Below, in pieces: positions 9,059 through 18,102 of a stretch of 64,000 nt of DNA; position 1 is the stretch's first letter; every line of letters begins with the position of its first letter. Position numbers and translations under genes: made by a program. Under the pieces are notes generated by a model. The model did no database searches. It was given only the letters and a program-made list of their open reading frames with translations, and was not told where the DNA came from. This DNA is from Xanthobacteraceae bacterium (GTDB lineage Bacteria; Pseudomonadota; Alphaproteobacteria; Rhizobiales; Xanthobacteraceae): the NCBI GenBank assembly GCA_023954195.1, contig JAMLIK010000004.1:1-64000 (forward strand), in the 5' to 3' direction.

Positions 9059-10282
9059 ATGATGTCGGCCCAGCCAAGCATTGTGATCGCCGGCGGCGCC
9101 TTCGCCGGGCTGGCGCTGGCGCTGGCGCTGCGCCAGGGGCTGGGCGAGACGGTGCCGGTGATCGTCGCCGATCCGGCGCTGGCCAGCCGGCCGAGCCGCG
9201 ATCCGCGCGCCACCGCCATCGTCGCCGCCTGCCGCCGCCTGTTCGAGGGCCTCGGCGTCTGGGACGAGGTCGGGCCGCAATCGCAGCCGATCCTCGACAT
9301 GGTGGTGACGGATTCCCGGCTGGCCGACGTGACGCGCCCGACCTTCCTGACCTTCGCCGGCGAGGTCGAGCCCGGCGAGCCGTTCGCCCACATGGTGGAG
9401 AACCGCCTGCTGATCGACGCGCTGACCAGGCGCGCCGAGGCCGCGGGCGTCACGCTCCGCGCCACCGCCGTCACCGCCTATGAGGCGCATGGTGGCGGCA
9501 TCGACGTCACTTTGGCCGACGGCGAGACGGTCAAGGCCAGCGTGCTGGTCGCCGCCGACGGCGCGCGTTCCAGGCTGCGGGAGCGCGCGGGCATCGCCAC
9601 CCATGGCTGGGAGTACGACCAGGCCGGCATCGTTGTCACCGTCGGCCACGAGCGCGACCACGAGGGCCGCGCCGAGGAGCACTTCCTGCCGGCCGGGCCG
9701 TTCGCGATCCTGCCGCTGAAGGGCAGGCGCTCGTCGCTGGTGTGGACCGAGACGCGCAAGGAGGCGGCGCGCATCACGGCGCTGCCGGAGGAGAGGTTTC
9801 ACGCCGAGCTGGAGCGGCGCTTCGGCCTGCGTCTCGGCGAAATCCGCGCGCTCGACAAGCCGCGCGCGTTCCCGCTTCAATATTTCGTGGCGCGCTCCTT
9901 CATCGCCGATCGCATGGCGCTGGTCGGCGACGCCGCTCATGTGATCCATCCGATCGCGGGCCAGGGCCTCAACATGGGGCTGAAGGACGTCGCGGCGCTG
10001 GCCGAAGTGATCGTCGACGCGGCGCGGCTCGGCATCGATCCGGGACAGGCCGACGTGCTGGAGCGCTATCAGCGCTGGCGGCGGTTCGACACCATGGCGA
10101 TGGGGGTCGCGACCAACGCGCTCAACGTGCTGTTCTCCAACGATTCGGCGTTGCTGCGCGGCGTGCGCGACATCGGCCTCGGCCTGGTCGACCGCCTGCC
10201 GCCGCTGAAGGGCCTGTTCATTCGGCAGGCCGCGGGCCTGTCCGGCGAGGTGCCGCGCCTGTTGAAGGGCGAGGCATTGTAG
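9059..10282 (+). CDS. UbiH/UbiF/Coq6-family FAD-dependent hydroxylase
   Basis: Flavoprotein monooxygenase, very probably acting on the ubiquinone ring. It shows the FAD-binding Rossmann glycines (IVIAGGAFAGLALALAL), the central DG motif (VAADGARSRLRERAG) and the GD motif ALVGDAAHVIHPIAGQGLNMGL, whose AGQGLN is characteristic of the ubiquinone hydroxylase branch. The start is set at the ATG at 9059, preceded by GGGAAAGG; longer in-frame openings from 8945 have no such site. Which ring carbon is hydroxylated (UbiH, UbiF, UbiI or UbiL) cannot be told from sequence alone. An imperfect repeat follows the stop. Confidence 0.88.
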   Translation: MMSAQPSIVIAGGAFAGLALALALRQGLGETVPVIVADPALASRPSRDPRATAIVAACRRLFEGLGVWDEVGPQSQPILDMVVTDSRLADVTRPTFLTFAGEVEPGEPFAHMVENRLLIDALTRRAEAAGVTLRATAVTAYEAHGGGIDVTLADGETVKASVLVAADGARSRLRERAGIATHGWEYDQAGIVVTVGHERDHEGRAEEHFLPAGPFAILPLKGRRSSLVWTETRKEAARITALPEERFHAELERRFGLRLGEIRALDKPRAFPLQYFVARSFIADRMALVGDAAHVIHPIAGQGLNMGLKDVAALAEVIVDAARLGIDPGQADVLERYQRWRRFDTMAMGVATNALNVLFSNDSALLRGVRDIGLGLVDRLPPLKGLFIRQAAGLSGEVPRLLKGEAL

Positions 10283-10287
10283 GTTTT

Positions 10288-10373
10288 GGTCATTGTTAGG
10301 GAGCGAAGCGACGAAGCGATTCAGCTCTTGCTTCGCAGCCTTCTGATTGCGTCGCGGCGCTCGCAATGACGAC
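10288..10373. repeat. Imperfect long-hairpin repeat, family B, copy 1
   Basis: Begins GGTCATTG and ends CGCAATGACGACC. The arms are rich in GCGAAGCGA/GCTTCGC, giving a long imperfect hairpin. It resembles a second copy at 61715-61837. Lies between convergent genes. Confidence 0.65.
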
Positions 10374-10384
10374 CGAGAGGATCT

Positions 10385-11761
10385 CTACTCCCGCACGCAG
10401 ATCACGCGCACCATCGCCGCCTTGACGTCCTTCGCCGTGCCGTCGGCGACCACGCCGTTGGCGTCGAGGAAGCCGCGCACGGCGTCGGCGCTGGCCAGCA
10501 TCGCTTGCGGCGCGGCGCCGTTCGCCGCCGGGCCCGCCACCTGAATCGGCCGCAATTGTGCGATCCCCGCGAAGCGGCCATCGGCATCAAGCGCCGCCGC
10601 GCCGGAAAAGCCGGGGCCGGGAGCCGGGGTCAGCACCGGCTGGCCGCCGGCGGCGGCCGGCATGAGGCGGGCGCGGACGCCGGTCACCGCCGCGCCGCCG
10701 CCCTGCGCCCGCGGATCGGCGATGCCGGTCAGGGTCACGTCGGGTTTCGCCGCGCCGGCCCCGAGCGCCAGCGCCGCGAGATCGCGCGCGCCGTAGATGC
10801 GCAGCAGCGCGAGGTTGCGGGTCTTGTCCTCAGCCACCTTGTCGGCATTGCCGTGGCCGGCGATGACGATGGAGCGGCAGCCCTCGATCGGCAGGCGGTC
10901 GGTGACGATGAAGCCCTTGCCGCTGACCACGACGCCGCTTTCGTATTCGACGGCCTTGCGCGGCGGCGGGCCGAGGGCCTGCGCCCCGGTCGGGAACGGA
11001 TCGAAGGCGCTCGACATCGCGATCACCACCGGCTCCATCACCGCCTTGCTGGCCGCGTCGTATCGAATGGTGAGAAGCCGCGCCTCGTCGCCGCGAAAAT
11101 GGCCGCGCAGGTAAAAGTTTCTGGCGCCGTCGGTGCCGGACAGCACGAAGAAATCCGGCCGCGCCAGCGCATAGGTCACCTTGCGGCCGGGCGCCGCGCG
11201 TTCCTGGCCCATCACCCGGATGATATTGATGTCGGCGTCCTTGCGCCGTGTCAGCGCGATCTCGATCGCGCCCGAGGCGGAGCGCCACGTCGTGCCGTTG
11301 GCCTCATGGGTCTGTTGCGGCACGAGTTTTGAAGGCAGCCCGATGCGCATTCCCGTCGCCGGATCGCCGATCAGCTTCCAGCCGGCGGCGGCCTGCAATT
11401 TCCGCGCGCCGGCGGCGAGCTGCTCGCGCTCCTGCGGGTTGAGCACGCCGGTCGGCTTGCCGTTGCGGCCGGTCTGGAACGCCTTGATCGCCCCTACTAG
11501 CCGCTCGCTGGCCTCGCCGTTGATTAGGCCGTTATATTTGCCCACCCATGCCAGGTTCGACTGGATCGCCTGCCGCTCGCCCTGCGACAGTGCCTTGACG
11601 GTGTCGAGCGCGGTTTGCGCCGTCGGCGCATGGCTGGCGGGCGCGGGCTGCGCGAGAGCGGGCGGCGCGGTCGCGGCGAGGATCAGGATCGCGGGGATCA
11701 ACGATCTCATGGGCGGGCGCTTGGCGGGTTGCATGGGTTCGTCACGCCGCGATTGAAGCAT
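10385..11761 (-). CDS. Exported trypsin-like-fold protein, probably inactive
   Basis: Secreted protein of up to 458 residues. The signal peptide (SLIPAILILAATAPPALA) starts at M18; starts at 11761, 11734 and 11710 are all possible. Residues 60-120 look like a peptidoglycan-binding domain (YNGLINGEASERLVGAIKAFQ). From about residue 270 a trypsin-like fold is visible, but the usual histidine motif reads TDRLPIEGC (287-295), with leucine where His is expected. The Asp motif reads NLALLRI (316-322). The serine motif survives as GFSGAAALD (Ser386). A bound-but-not-cleaving role is inferred. A conserved Cys-Val-Arg-Glu tail ends the protein. Confidence 0.72.
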   Translation of the reverse strand: MLQSRRDEPMQPAKRPPMRSLIPAILILAATAPPALAQPAPASHAPTAQTALDTVKALSQGERQAIQSNLAWVGKYNGLINGEASERLVGAIKAFQTGRNGKPTGVLNPQEREQLAAGARKLQAAAGWKLIGDPATGMRIGLPSKLVPQQTHEANGTTWRSASGAIEIALTRRKDADINIIRVMGQERAAPGRKVTYALARPDFFVLSGTDGARNFYLRGHFRGDEARLLTIRYDAASKAVMEPVVIAMSSAFDPFPTGAQALGPPPRKAVEYESGVVVSGKGFIVTDRLPIEGCRSIVIAGHGNADKVAEDKTRNLALLRIYGARDLAALALGAGAAKPDVTLTGIADPRAQGGGAAVTGVRARLMPAAAGGQPVLTPAPGPGFSGAAALDADGRFAGIAQLRPIQVAGPAANGAAPQAMLASADAVRGFLDANGVVADGTAKDVKAAMVRVICVRE

Positions 11762-11849
11762 AGATGATCCGGATGCAAAAGCCGCCGCGCGGTTCGATGC
11801 TCGCGCCGCGTCATGCTACAACGCCGCGACAACAGGATATCTCGCCGCC

Positions 11850-12650
11850 ATGCTCGCCCCCGACGAACTCGAACGCTACGCCCGCCACATCGTGATGCGC
11901 GAGGTCGGCGGTCCCGGCCAGGCCAGGCTCAAGGCGGCGCGGGTGCTGTCGATCGGCGCGGGCGGCCTGGGCGCGCCGCTCCTGATGTATCTCGCCGCCG
12001 CCGGCGTCGGCACCCTCGGCGCGGTCGACGACGACGTGGTGACGCTGTCCAACCTGCAACGCCAGATCATCCACGCGACGCCCGATATCGGCATGCGCAA
12101 GGTCGACAGCGCGGCGGCCACCGTCGCCGCGCTCAATCCGCACGTCGCGTTTCGCGCCCACCCGCTGCGGCTCACGGCGTCGAACGCGATGGCGCTACTG
12201 GCGGACTACGACATCGTCGCCGACGGCTCGGACAATTTCGCCACCCGCTACCTGGTGGCGGATGCCTGTTATCTGGCGAAAAAGCCGCTGGTGACCGGCG
12301 CGCTCGGCGTGTTCGACGCCTCGCTGACCACGATCCGCGCTTATGAGAAGAATGCCGCCGGCGTTCTCAACCCGACCTATCGCTGCCTGTTTCCGGAGCC
12401 GCCGCCGCCCGGCACCGTGCCGGCCTGCGCCGAGGCCGGGGTGATGGGCGCGCTGGCGGGCACGCTCGGCTCATTGATGGCGCTGGAAGTGATCCGTGAG
12501 ATCGTCGGCTTCGGCGAGGGGCTGGTCGGGCGGCTGTTGATGATCGACGCCCGCGCGATGCGCTTCGAGACGTTGCGCTACGCCCGCGATCCGGCCAACC
12601 CGCTCAACGGCGACAATCCGACGATCCGCGATTTGAGCGGGCATCGGTAA
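11850..12650 (+). CDS. moeB: HesA/MoeB/ThiF-family adenylyltransferase
   Basis: E1-like enzyme that adenylates the C-terminal glycine of a small sulfur carrier such as MoaD or ThiS. The 266 residues contain the ATP-binding GAGGLGAP loop, the NLQRQI motif with the arginine finger, the DGSDNFATRY motif with the catalytic aspartate, and PACAEAGVMGAL with the catalytic cysteine. The zinc-binding cysteine pairs found in longer MoeB proteins are not obvious, and there is no C-terminal rhodanese domain. The neighbours give no pathway clue, so molybdopterin or thiamine use is undecided. It precedes the small NTF2-like gene by 22 bases and may share its transcript. Confidence 0.85.
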   Translation: MLAPDELERYARHIVMREVGGPGQARLKAARVLSIGAGGLGAPLLMYLAAAGVGTLGAVDDDVVTLSNLQRQIIHATPDIGMRKVDSAAATVAALNPHVAFRAHPLRLTASNAMALLADYDIVADGSDNFATRYLVADACYLAKKPLVTGALGVFDASLTTIRAYEKNAAGVLNPTYRCLFPEPPPPGTVPACAEAGVMGALAGTLGSLMALEVIREIVGFGEGLVGRLLMIDARAMRFETLRYARDPANPLNGDNPTIRDLSGHR

Positions 12651-12672
12651 CGCCCGAACAAAAGGTGAGCTT

Positions 12673-13167
12673 ATGAGCAACAACATGAATCCCACGATGA
12701 ATCCCGCCGCCATGCTGCGCACGTTCTGCGACGCGGTCGCCGCGCGCGACGGCAAGACCTTCGCGACATTGTTCACCGAAGACGGCGTCTATCACGACGT
12801 GTTCTACGGCGCGTTCGAGGGCCGGGCGAAAATCGCGGAGCTGATCGACGACTGGTTCTACCGCGCGGCGGAGGATTTTCGCTGGGTGATGCACGACCCG
12901 GTCAGCGACGGCGCCATGCTCTACGCGCGCTACACCTTCAGCTATCGCTCCAAGCTGCCGGAAGCCGAAGGCAAGCGCGCGATGTTCGAAGGCGTTGCGA
13001 TGATGCGGCTGCGCGACGGGTTGATCGCGACCTATCACGAGGTCGCCAACACCGCGCCGGCGTTCGTCGATCTCAACTTCGCGCCGGAACGGATCGCCAA
13101 GATCCTCGGCCGCCAAGGCGCGGCGCTGAAAGCGCGCGACGAGATGAAGCTGCATCTCGCGAGGTAA
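12673..13167 (+). CDS. NTF2-like/SnoaL-type protein
   Basis: Small protein of 164 residues with the cone-shaped NTF2-like fold: helix AMLRTFCDAVAARDGKTFATLF, the EDGVYHDVFYGAFEGRAKI strand-turn typical of SnoaL-like domains, then strands ending in the C-terminal helix. Such proteins are ketosteroid-isomerase-like enzymes or ligand-binding subunits, and no catalytic residue can be assigned here. The start has a very good AAAGGTGAG site at 12661-12669. It lies 22 bases after moeB. Function unknown. Confidence 0.75.
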   Translation: MSNNMNPTMNPAAMLRTFCDAVAARDGKTFATLFTEDGVYHDVFYGAFEGRAKIAELIDDWFYRAAEDFRWVMHDPVSDGAMLYARYTFSYRSKLPEAEGKRAMFEGVAMMRLRDGLIATYHEVANTAPAFVDLNFAPERIAKILGRQGAALKARDEMKLHLAR

Positions 13168-13235
13168 GCGGACCGGTCGGAGTGTCACGATCGCACGCTG
13201 TAGCGTCTTATATTTTGATGAAAGCATCACGAGGT

Positions 13236-13309
13236 GTCGTTGCCGGGCTTGACCCGGCAATCCATCATTTTTCAAGAAGATGGATGCCCGGATCAAGTCC
13301 GGGCATGAC
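13236..13309. repeat. Paired-hairpin repeat, family A, copy 2
   Basis: The first hairpin has stem TTGCCGGG/CCCGGCAA with loop CTTGA (13240-13260). The second has stem ATGCCCGGA/TCCGGGCAT with loop TCAAG (13284-13306). TCCATC and TGGAT join them, as in the other copies. Lies between convergent genes. Confidence 0.88.
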
Positions 13310-13340
13310 GGCGGATAATCCCGCCAAAAGCGGGTAACTT

Positions 13341-14033
13341 CTAAAAATCGAGATCGACGTAGCTTTGCGAGGCGGGGACGCCGGCCAGCCATTCCGAGAG
13401 CAGCGGCCGGAACGAGGGGCGCGACTTGATCCGCGCGTACCAGGATTTCGCGGCGTCATCCTCGTTCCACGGCACGTCGCCGAGGTAGTCGATCGCCGAC
13501 AGATGCGCGGCGGCGGCGAGGTCGGCATAGGTCAGGCGGTCGCCGGCGAGAAAGTTCCGGGTCCGCGCCAGCCAGCCGATATAGGACAAATGATAGCGCA
13601 CATTGGCCTTGGCGGCGCGCATCACGTCGGCGGAGGGCGGGCCGCCGCCGTCCTCCTCGCTCATGAAGCGCTTGTAGATGCGCTCGGTCACCAGCGGGCC
13701 GGAGGCTTCGTCGAAGAATTTCTCGTTGAACCAGGCGGTGAGCCGCCGCACCTCGATACGCTCGGCGACCGATTGCGGCAGCAGCCGGCGGTCGCCCCGC
13801 GCCGCGCCATAGGTCTCGTCGAGGTATTCGCTGATGTTGGCGACACCGGGGATCGCCGGAATGTCTTCGGCGGCCAGCACCGGCGTGGTGGCGGCGGGGT
13901 TCATGATGAGGAACGCCTCGCGCCGCTCCCAGGTCCGCTCCTCCGCCAAGGTCAGGTCGAGCCCGTATTCGCCCAGCGTCAGGCGAATGAAACGCGAATG
14001 CGGGCAGAACGGATGATGGAACAGCGTGAACAT
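13341..14033 (-). CDS. Glutathione S-transferase family protein
   Basis: Cytosolic GST-fold protein of 230 residues. The N-terminal thioredoxin-like domain begins MFTLFHHPFCPHSRF, with a CPHS motif at residues 10-13 that suggests a cysteine-type GST. It continues to the ATTPVL cis-proline loop and NISEYLDETY, which corresponds to the glutathione gamma-glutamate site. The helical C-terminal domain includes FLAGDRLTYADLAAAAHL, the conserved N-capping box. Substrate unknown. The gene is divergent from uppP. Confidence 0.87.
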   Translation of the reverse strand: MFTLFHHPFCPHSRFIRLTLGEYGLDLTLAEERTWERREAFLIMNPAATTPVLAAEDIPAIPGVANISEYLDETYGAARGDRRLLPQSVAERIEVRRLTAWFNEKFFDEASGPLVTERIYKRFMSEEDGGGPPSADVMRAAKANVRYHLSYIGWLARTRNFLAGDRLTYADLAAAAHLSAIDYLGDVPWNEDDAAKSWYARIKSRPSFRPLLSEWLAGVPASQSYVDLDF

Positions 14034-14251
14034 CGGGTCCTTAATAAATTCGCATCCTTAACAAAGTGTCTCCAGCGGGGCGCAATCGCGATTCCGGCCG
14101 CGGGCGGCGGCCTGTCTTACGCCGGAAGGCGGCGCGACCGAAGTGCGGATTCAGGCGGGCGGCCTGCGTATTTTGCCGTTGCGGGCATGGGGCGAATAGG
14201 CGAGAAGGACCGGCATTTTCGTGCCCTTTCCGGCTCAAAGCGAAAGTTCCC

Positions 14252-15061
14252 ATGCTCCCTGATGTGATTCGCGCGGTGATCCTTGGCGTTGTCGAGGGGG
14301 TCACGGAATTCCTGCCGGTGTCGTCGACCGGCCACCTCTTGCTAGTCGAGCGGTTTTTTGAGACGGGCGGCGACGATTTCTGGAAAAGTTTCGCGATTCT
14401 GATCCAGTTGGGCGCGATCCTGGCGATTCTCGCGATCTATTTTGTCAAATTATGGAATGTGGCGCTGGGGATGTTCAGCGGCGATCCCGGCGCGCGGCGC
14501 TTCGTCGTCGGCGTGCTGGTGGCGTTCCTGCCGGCGGCGTTTTTCGGCGCCCTGCTCGGCGGCTATATCAAGAGCTACCTGTTCAACCCCTGGGTGGTGT
14601 GCTTCTCGCTGATCCTCGGCGGGGCGGTGCTGATGTGGGTGGACCAGCTCGATCTCAGGCCGCGGCTGCACGACGCCACCGCCTTTCCGCTGCCGACCTA
14701 TCTCACCATCGGCCTCGCGCAATGCGCCGCGATGATTCCCGGCGTGTCGCGATCCGGGGCGACCATCGTGGCGGCGATGCTGCTCGGCGCCGACAAGCGC
14801 GCCTCGGCGGAGTTCTCGTTCTTCCTGGCGATCCCGACCATGCTCGGCGCCTTCGTCTACGATCTCTACAAGAGCCGCAACGACATGACGTTGGATCACT
14901 TCTATATCATCGCCATCGGCTTCGTGGTGTCGTTCGTCACCGCGATCATCGTGGTCAGGATGTTCCTGGACTACGTCACCCGCAACGGCTTCACCTTTTT
15001 CGCGTGGTGGCGGGTCATCGTCGGCACGCTCGGACTGATCGCGCTGGCGCTGGGGTTTTGA
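14252..15061 (+). CDS. uppP: Undecaprenyl-diphosphatase
   Basis: Inner-membrane enzyme (BacA type) that dephosphorylates undecaprenyl pyrophosphate to recycle the cell-wall lipid carrier; it is also linked to bacitracin resistance. The 269-residue protein contains the two catalytic motifs GVVEGVTEFLPVSSTGH (near residues 12-28, with the acidic residues) and PGVSRSGATI (near 162), plus about eight hydrophobic helices. The reading frame stays open for 186 bases upstream, but that part is Arg/Cys-rich and unlike the family, so the ATG at 14252 is chosen. Confidence 0.95.
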   Translation: MLPDVIRAVILGVVEGVTEFLPVSSTGHLLLVERFFETGGDDFWKSFAILIQLGAILAILAIYFVKLWNVALGMFSGDPGARRFVVGVLVAFLPAAFFGALLGGYIKSYLFNPWVVCFSLILGGAVLMWVDQLDLRPRLHDATAFPLPTYLTIGLAQCAAMIPGVSRSGATIVAAMLLGADKRASAEFSFFLAIPTMLGAFVYDLYKSRNDMTLDHFYIIAIGFVVSFVTAIIVVRMFLDYVTRNGFTFFAWWRVIVGTLGLIALALGF

Positions 15062-15077
15062 GGCGGGGTTTTCCGTC

Positions 15078-15097
15078 GTCCCCGCGCGGGCGGGGAC
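15078..15097. terminator. GC-rich hairpin between convergent genes
   Basis: Perfect 8-bp stem GTCCCCGC/GCGGGGAC with loop GCGG, 17 bases after the uppP stop and just before the end of the convergent reductase gene. No T-run follows, so it may be a REP-like element rather than a true intrinsic terminator. A similar hairpin lies at 59089-59108. Confidence 0.55.
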
Positions 15098-15106
15098 TTC
15101 GAACAC

Positions 15107-16087
15107 TTACGCGCTCTTGCGCTGAAACTGGCCCTGCGGGCGGAAGCGCCACAGATATTGCGGGGCGACGGCCTCGATCGAATCCGGCGTGATGCCGAGC
15201 CCCTCCAGGGTCAGTCCCGCGGCCTTGGCGGCGTCCGACACCACGTTGTCGGATTTCAGCAGGGTGACCTGATCGCGGGTCAGCGTGAACGGCGCGGGCG
15301 CGAACTGCAACGCCAGCGCGTTGAGCCGGGCGAGGCCGAACGGCAGCGGCGCCAGCGTGCGCGCGCGGTCGGTCATCGCCAGCACGATCTCGAAGATTTC
15401 GCGTAAGCTCAGCACCTCGGGGCCGCCGAGTTCGTAGGTCGCGCCCGGCTTCGCCGCGCCGTCCACCGCGTCGGCAATGGCGCAAGCGACGTCCTCGACA
15501 TAGACCGGCTGCATCCTGGTCGCGCCGCCGCCGATCAGCGGCAGCACCGGCATCAGCCGCGCCATCGAGGCGAAGCGGTTGGTGAAATTGTCCTCGGGGC
15601 CGAACACCACCGACGGCCGCATGATGACGCTCGTGGGCGACGCCTCGCGCACGGCGGCCTCGCCGGCGGCCTTGGAGCGGGCATAGGCCGAGGCCGATTC
15701 GGGGTCGGCGCCGATCGCCGAGACATGAACCAGCCGCGCGTCCGCGGCGGCGGCCGCCTGCGCCACGGCGGCGGCGCCCTTGGCGTGAACGGCGTCGAAG
15801 GTCTGCGCGCCGCTGCCCGCCAGGATGCCGACCAGGTTGACCATGATGCCGGCGTTGCGGGTCGCGGCCTCCACCGAGGCGGGAAAGCGCAGATTGGCCT
15901 GCACGGCGTGGATCTGGCCGACCTTGCCGAGCGGTTGCAGGTGGCCGGCAAGCTCCGGCCGGCGCACGCCGACGCGAATCCGGTAGCCGCGCTTGGCCAG
16001 CGCCCGGACGACGTGCCGGCCCAGAAAACCCGAACCGCCGAACACGGTGATAAGGGTGTCTGAATTCGCGGTCACATAGGACGACAT
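15107..16087 (-). CDS. NDUFA9-like NAD(P)-binding epimerase/reductase family protein
   Basis: Extended-SDR protein of 326 residues, similar to the NDUFA9/39-kDa accessory subunit group of complex I and to NmrA-type reductases. It shows the Rossmann glycine motif VFGGSGFLGRHVVRAL near the N terminus, then VHVSAIGADP, and a YARSK sequence that keeps the Tyr-x-x-x-Lys pair. VVFGPEDNFTNRFASM and MQPVYVEDVACAI, both typical of this subgroup, follow. In alphaproteobacteria such genes often lie next to uppP, as here. Whether it binds complex I or has its own substrate is not known. Confidence 0.85.
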   Translation of the reverse strand: MSSYVTANSDTLITVFGGSGFLGRHVVRALAKRGYRIRVGVRRPELAGHLQPLGKVGQIHAVQANLRFPASVEAATRNAGIMVNLVGILAGSGAQTFDAVHAKGAAAVAQAAAAADARLVHVSAIGADPESASAYARSKAAGEAAVREASPTSVIMRPSVVFGPEDNFTNRFASMARLMPVLPLIGGGATRMQPVYVEDVACAIADAVDGAAKPGATYELGGPEVLSLREIFEIVLAMTDRARTLAPLPFGLARLNALALQFAPAPFTLTRDQVTLLKSDNVVSDAAKAAGLTLEGLGITPDSIEAVAPQYLWRFRPQGQFQRKSA

Positions 16088-16261
16088 GGATCACCTCAAC
16101 CGGCTGCAACGCTCCGACGCGGCGCTACTGTTTCGGCCGCTGTATAGCGGATTTACGCCGGACTTTGCAATTTCGCGCATGCCGGCGTCCTGCCCGGCGT
16201 TTTGCCGTTTGGCAATTTGCTGTTTGACAACGGCGCGGGCGATCCGTATCAACCGGCCCGG

Positions 16262-16346
16262 GCCCAGGTGGCGGAATTGGTAGACGCGCTGGTTTCAGGT
16301 ACCAGTGGGTAACACCGTGAAGGTTCGAGTCCTTTCCTGGGCACCA
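16262..16346 (+). tRNA. tRNA-Leu (anticodon CAG)
   Basis: The acceptor stem GCCCAGG (16262-16268) pairs with CCTGGGC (16336-16342), followed by discriminator A and an encoded CCA end. The anticodon stem CTGGT/ACCAG (16289-16293 and 16301-16305) closes a loop reading TTCAGGT, so the anticodon is CAG (16296-16298) for leucine CUG codons. A long variable arm, as expected for tRNA-Leu, and a GGTTCGAGTCC T-arm are present. The run CTTTTTCTTTTTTT just after the CCA end (16347 on) probably terminates transcription. Confidence 0.97.
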
Positions 16347-16479
16347 CTTTTTCTTTTTTTGGGCTCCTCCCGAAACCCGTACGTAGCCGACCGGCAGCCG
16401 CACCGTCGTTTGCCAGCGGCGGCGCGAATGGTTTAAGTCGGGTTCGCGCGCTTTCACGCCGAATTGGGGCCGACATCAC

Positions 16480-17094
16480 ATGACCATCCGTCTGCATCGC
16501 GGCGATCTGCCGGACCTTGGCCGCTACACCGGTTCGGTGGCGATCGACACCGAGACCATGGGGCTCAATCCGCACCGCGACCGGCTCTGCGTCGTGCAGC
16601 TCTCGCCGGGCGACGGCAGCGCCGATATCGTGCAGATTCCGCAAGGTCACACCGACGCGCCCAATCTGAAAAAGCTGCTCGGCGATCCCGCGGTCACCAA
16701 GATCTTTCATTTCGCGCGGTTCGATCTCGCCGCCCTGTTCAACGCGCTGGGGGTGATGCCGCAGCCGGTCTATTGCACCAAGATCGCCTCGCGCCTGACC
16801 CGGACCTACACCGACCGCCATGGTCTGAAGGATCTGGTGCGCGAACTGCTGGGCGTCGAATTGTCGAAGCAGCAGCAGTCGAGCGACTGGGGCGCGGAGA
16901 CGCTGACCGAGGCGCAACTGACCTATGCGGCGTCCGATGTGCTGCACCTCCACGCGCTCCGCGCCCGGCTCGACGCCATGCTGGCGCGCGAGGGCCGCAC
17001 CGAATTGGCGCGTGCCTGCTTCGATTTCCTGCCCTTCCGCGCCCGGCTCGATCTCGGCGGCTGGGAGGACGACGATATTTTCGCCCACGCGTGA
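16480..17094 (+). CDS. rnd: Short ribonuclease D (3'-5' exonuclease domain only)
   Basis: DEDDy-family 3'-5' exoribonuclease of 204 residues. The motifs are VAIDTETMGL (Exo I, Asp and Glu), FHFARFDLAAL (Exo II, Asp) and LTYAASDVLHLHAL (Exo III, with Tyr and Asp). The HRDC domains of full-length RNase D are absent, which is normal for the short alphaproteobacterial form. The likely role is trimming of structured RNA 3' ends such as tRNA precursors, fitting its place next to a tRNA gene, though that link may be accidental. The lptC gene follows after about 230 bases. Confidence 0.88.
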   Translation: MTIRLHRGDLPDLGRYTGSVAIDTETMGLNPHRDRLCVVQLSPGDGSADIVQIPQGHTDAPNLKKLLGDPAVTKIFHFARFDLAALFNALGVMPQPVYCTKIASRLTRTYTDRHGLKDLVRELLGVELSKQQQSSDWGAETLTEAQLTYAASDVLHLHALRARLDAMLAREGRTELARACFDFLPFRARLDLGGWEDDDIFAHA

Positions 17095-17322
17095 CCGGCG
17101 ATCCTGTGCCATAATCGAGCCGCAGAACCCGCGCGCGAACGGCGCCGGGACGGGGCTTCAACATTTGAACACAACATTTGAGCAGAAGATTGCGCCCGGT
17201 CTCGGGGGCGGCCGGCGGGACCCGGCGGAATCGCCGCGACGTGGCTGTAAGCTATTGGGATCAGGGACATTCATCGCGGGCGGTCGGGATACTCGGCCAT
17301 CCACGTGAACGCAGGAGGGGCG

Positions 17323-18102
17323 GTGTATTCGGCTCAAAGCCCGGCCTATCTGGCGGATCTGGAGGCGCGCTTCGCCGCCGCCGCCCGGCACAGCCGGCTG
17401 GTTCGCGTGCTGCGGATCGCGGTTCCCGCCGCGGTGGCGCTGGCGCTGGCCGCGATCTTGTTGGTGTCGATTTTCAACCCGTTCCGCGTGCTGATGCCGG
17501 ATTTGCCGATCGATATCGACAACCTGGTGGTGTCCGGCACCAAGATCACGATGGAATCGCCGCATATGTCCGGCTTCTCGCCCGATCAACGGCCCTACGA
17601 GGTCTCGGCCAGGACCGCAACGCAGGATCTCACCAATCCCAACAGCGTCGAACTGGCGACGATCCGCGCGCGGGTGACGATGGAAGACAAATCGACGGTG
17701 ACGATGGATGCCGCGACCGGCGTGTTCGACACCAAGGCGCAACTTCTCGACCTGAAGAAGGATATCCTGTTGCGGTCCTCCACCGGCTACGAAGCCCGGC
17801 TGACGCGGGCGCTGATCGATATCAACAAGGGTCTGGTGACCTCGGACGAGCCGGTGGCGGTGAAGCTGCTCAACGGCACCCTGGATTCCGACCGTCTGCG
17901 GATCATCGACAAGGGCGAGGTGGTGCGCTTCGAGGGCAATGTCAGAATGGATCTGGTGATGGAGCAGCCGAATGCCGCCGCCAGCCCGTCGCAGCGCGGC
18001 GAGAGCGGCGGCGACGCGCCGCTCAACCCCAGCCAGGATCCCCAACCCCTGCCGGCATCGTCAAGGCGATCGCCCGGCACCAAGCACGGCACGGCCCGAT
18101 GA
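17323..18102 (+). CDS. lptC: LPS export protein LptC
   Basis: Bitopic inner-membrane protein that links the LptBFG ABC transporter to periplasmic LptA. One transmembrane helix is visible near residues 28-48 (VLRIAVPAAVALALAAILLVSIF), split here only by its own length, followed by a periplasmic beta-jellyroll of about 190 residues (NLVVSGTKITMESPHMSGF and similar strands). The start is placed at the GTG at 17323, because AGGAGG lies at 17313-17318; another GTG at 17305 would add six residues. The stop overlaps the lptA start (ATGA at 18099-18102), indicating translational coupling. Confidence 0.85.
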   Translation: MYSAQSPAYLADLEARFAAAARHSRLVRVLRIAVPAAVALALAAILLVSIFNPFRVLMPDLPIDIDNLVVSGTKITMESPHMSGFSPDQRPYEVSARTATQDLTNPNSVELATIRARVTMEDKSTVTMDAATGVFDTKAQLLDLKKDILLRSSTGYEARLTRALIDINKGLVTSDEPVAVKLLNGTLDSDRLRIIDKGEVVRFEGNVRMDLVMEQPNAAASPSQRGESGGDAPLNPSQDPQPLPASSRRSPGTKHGTAR

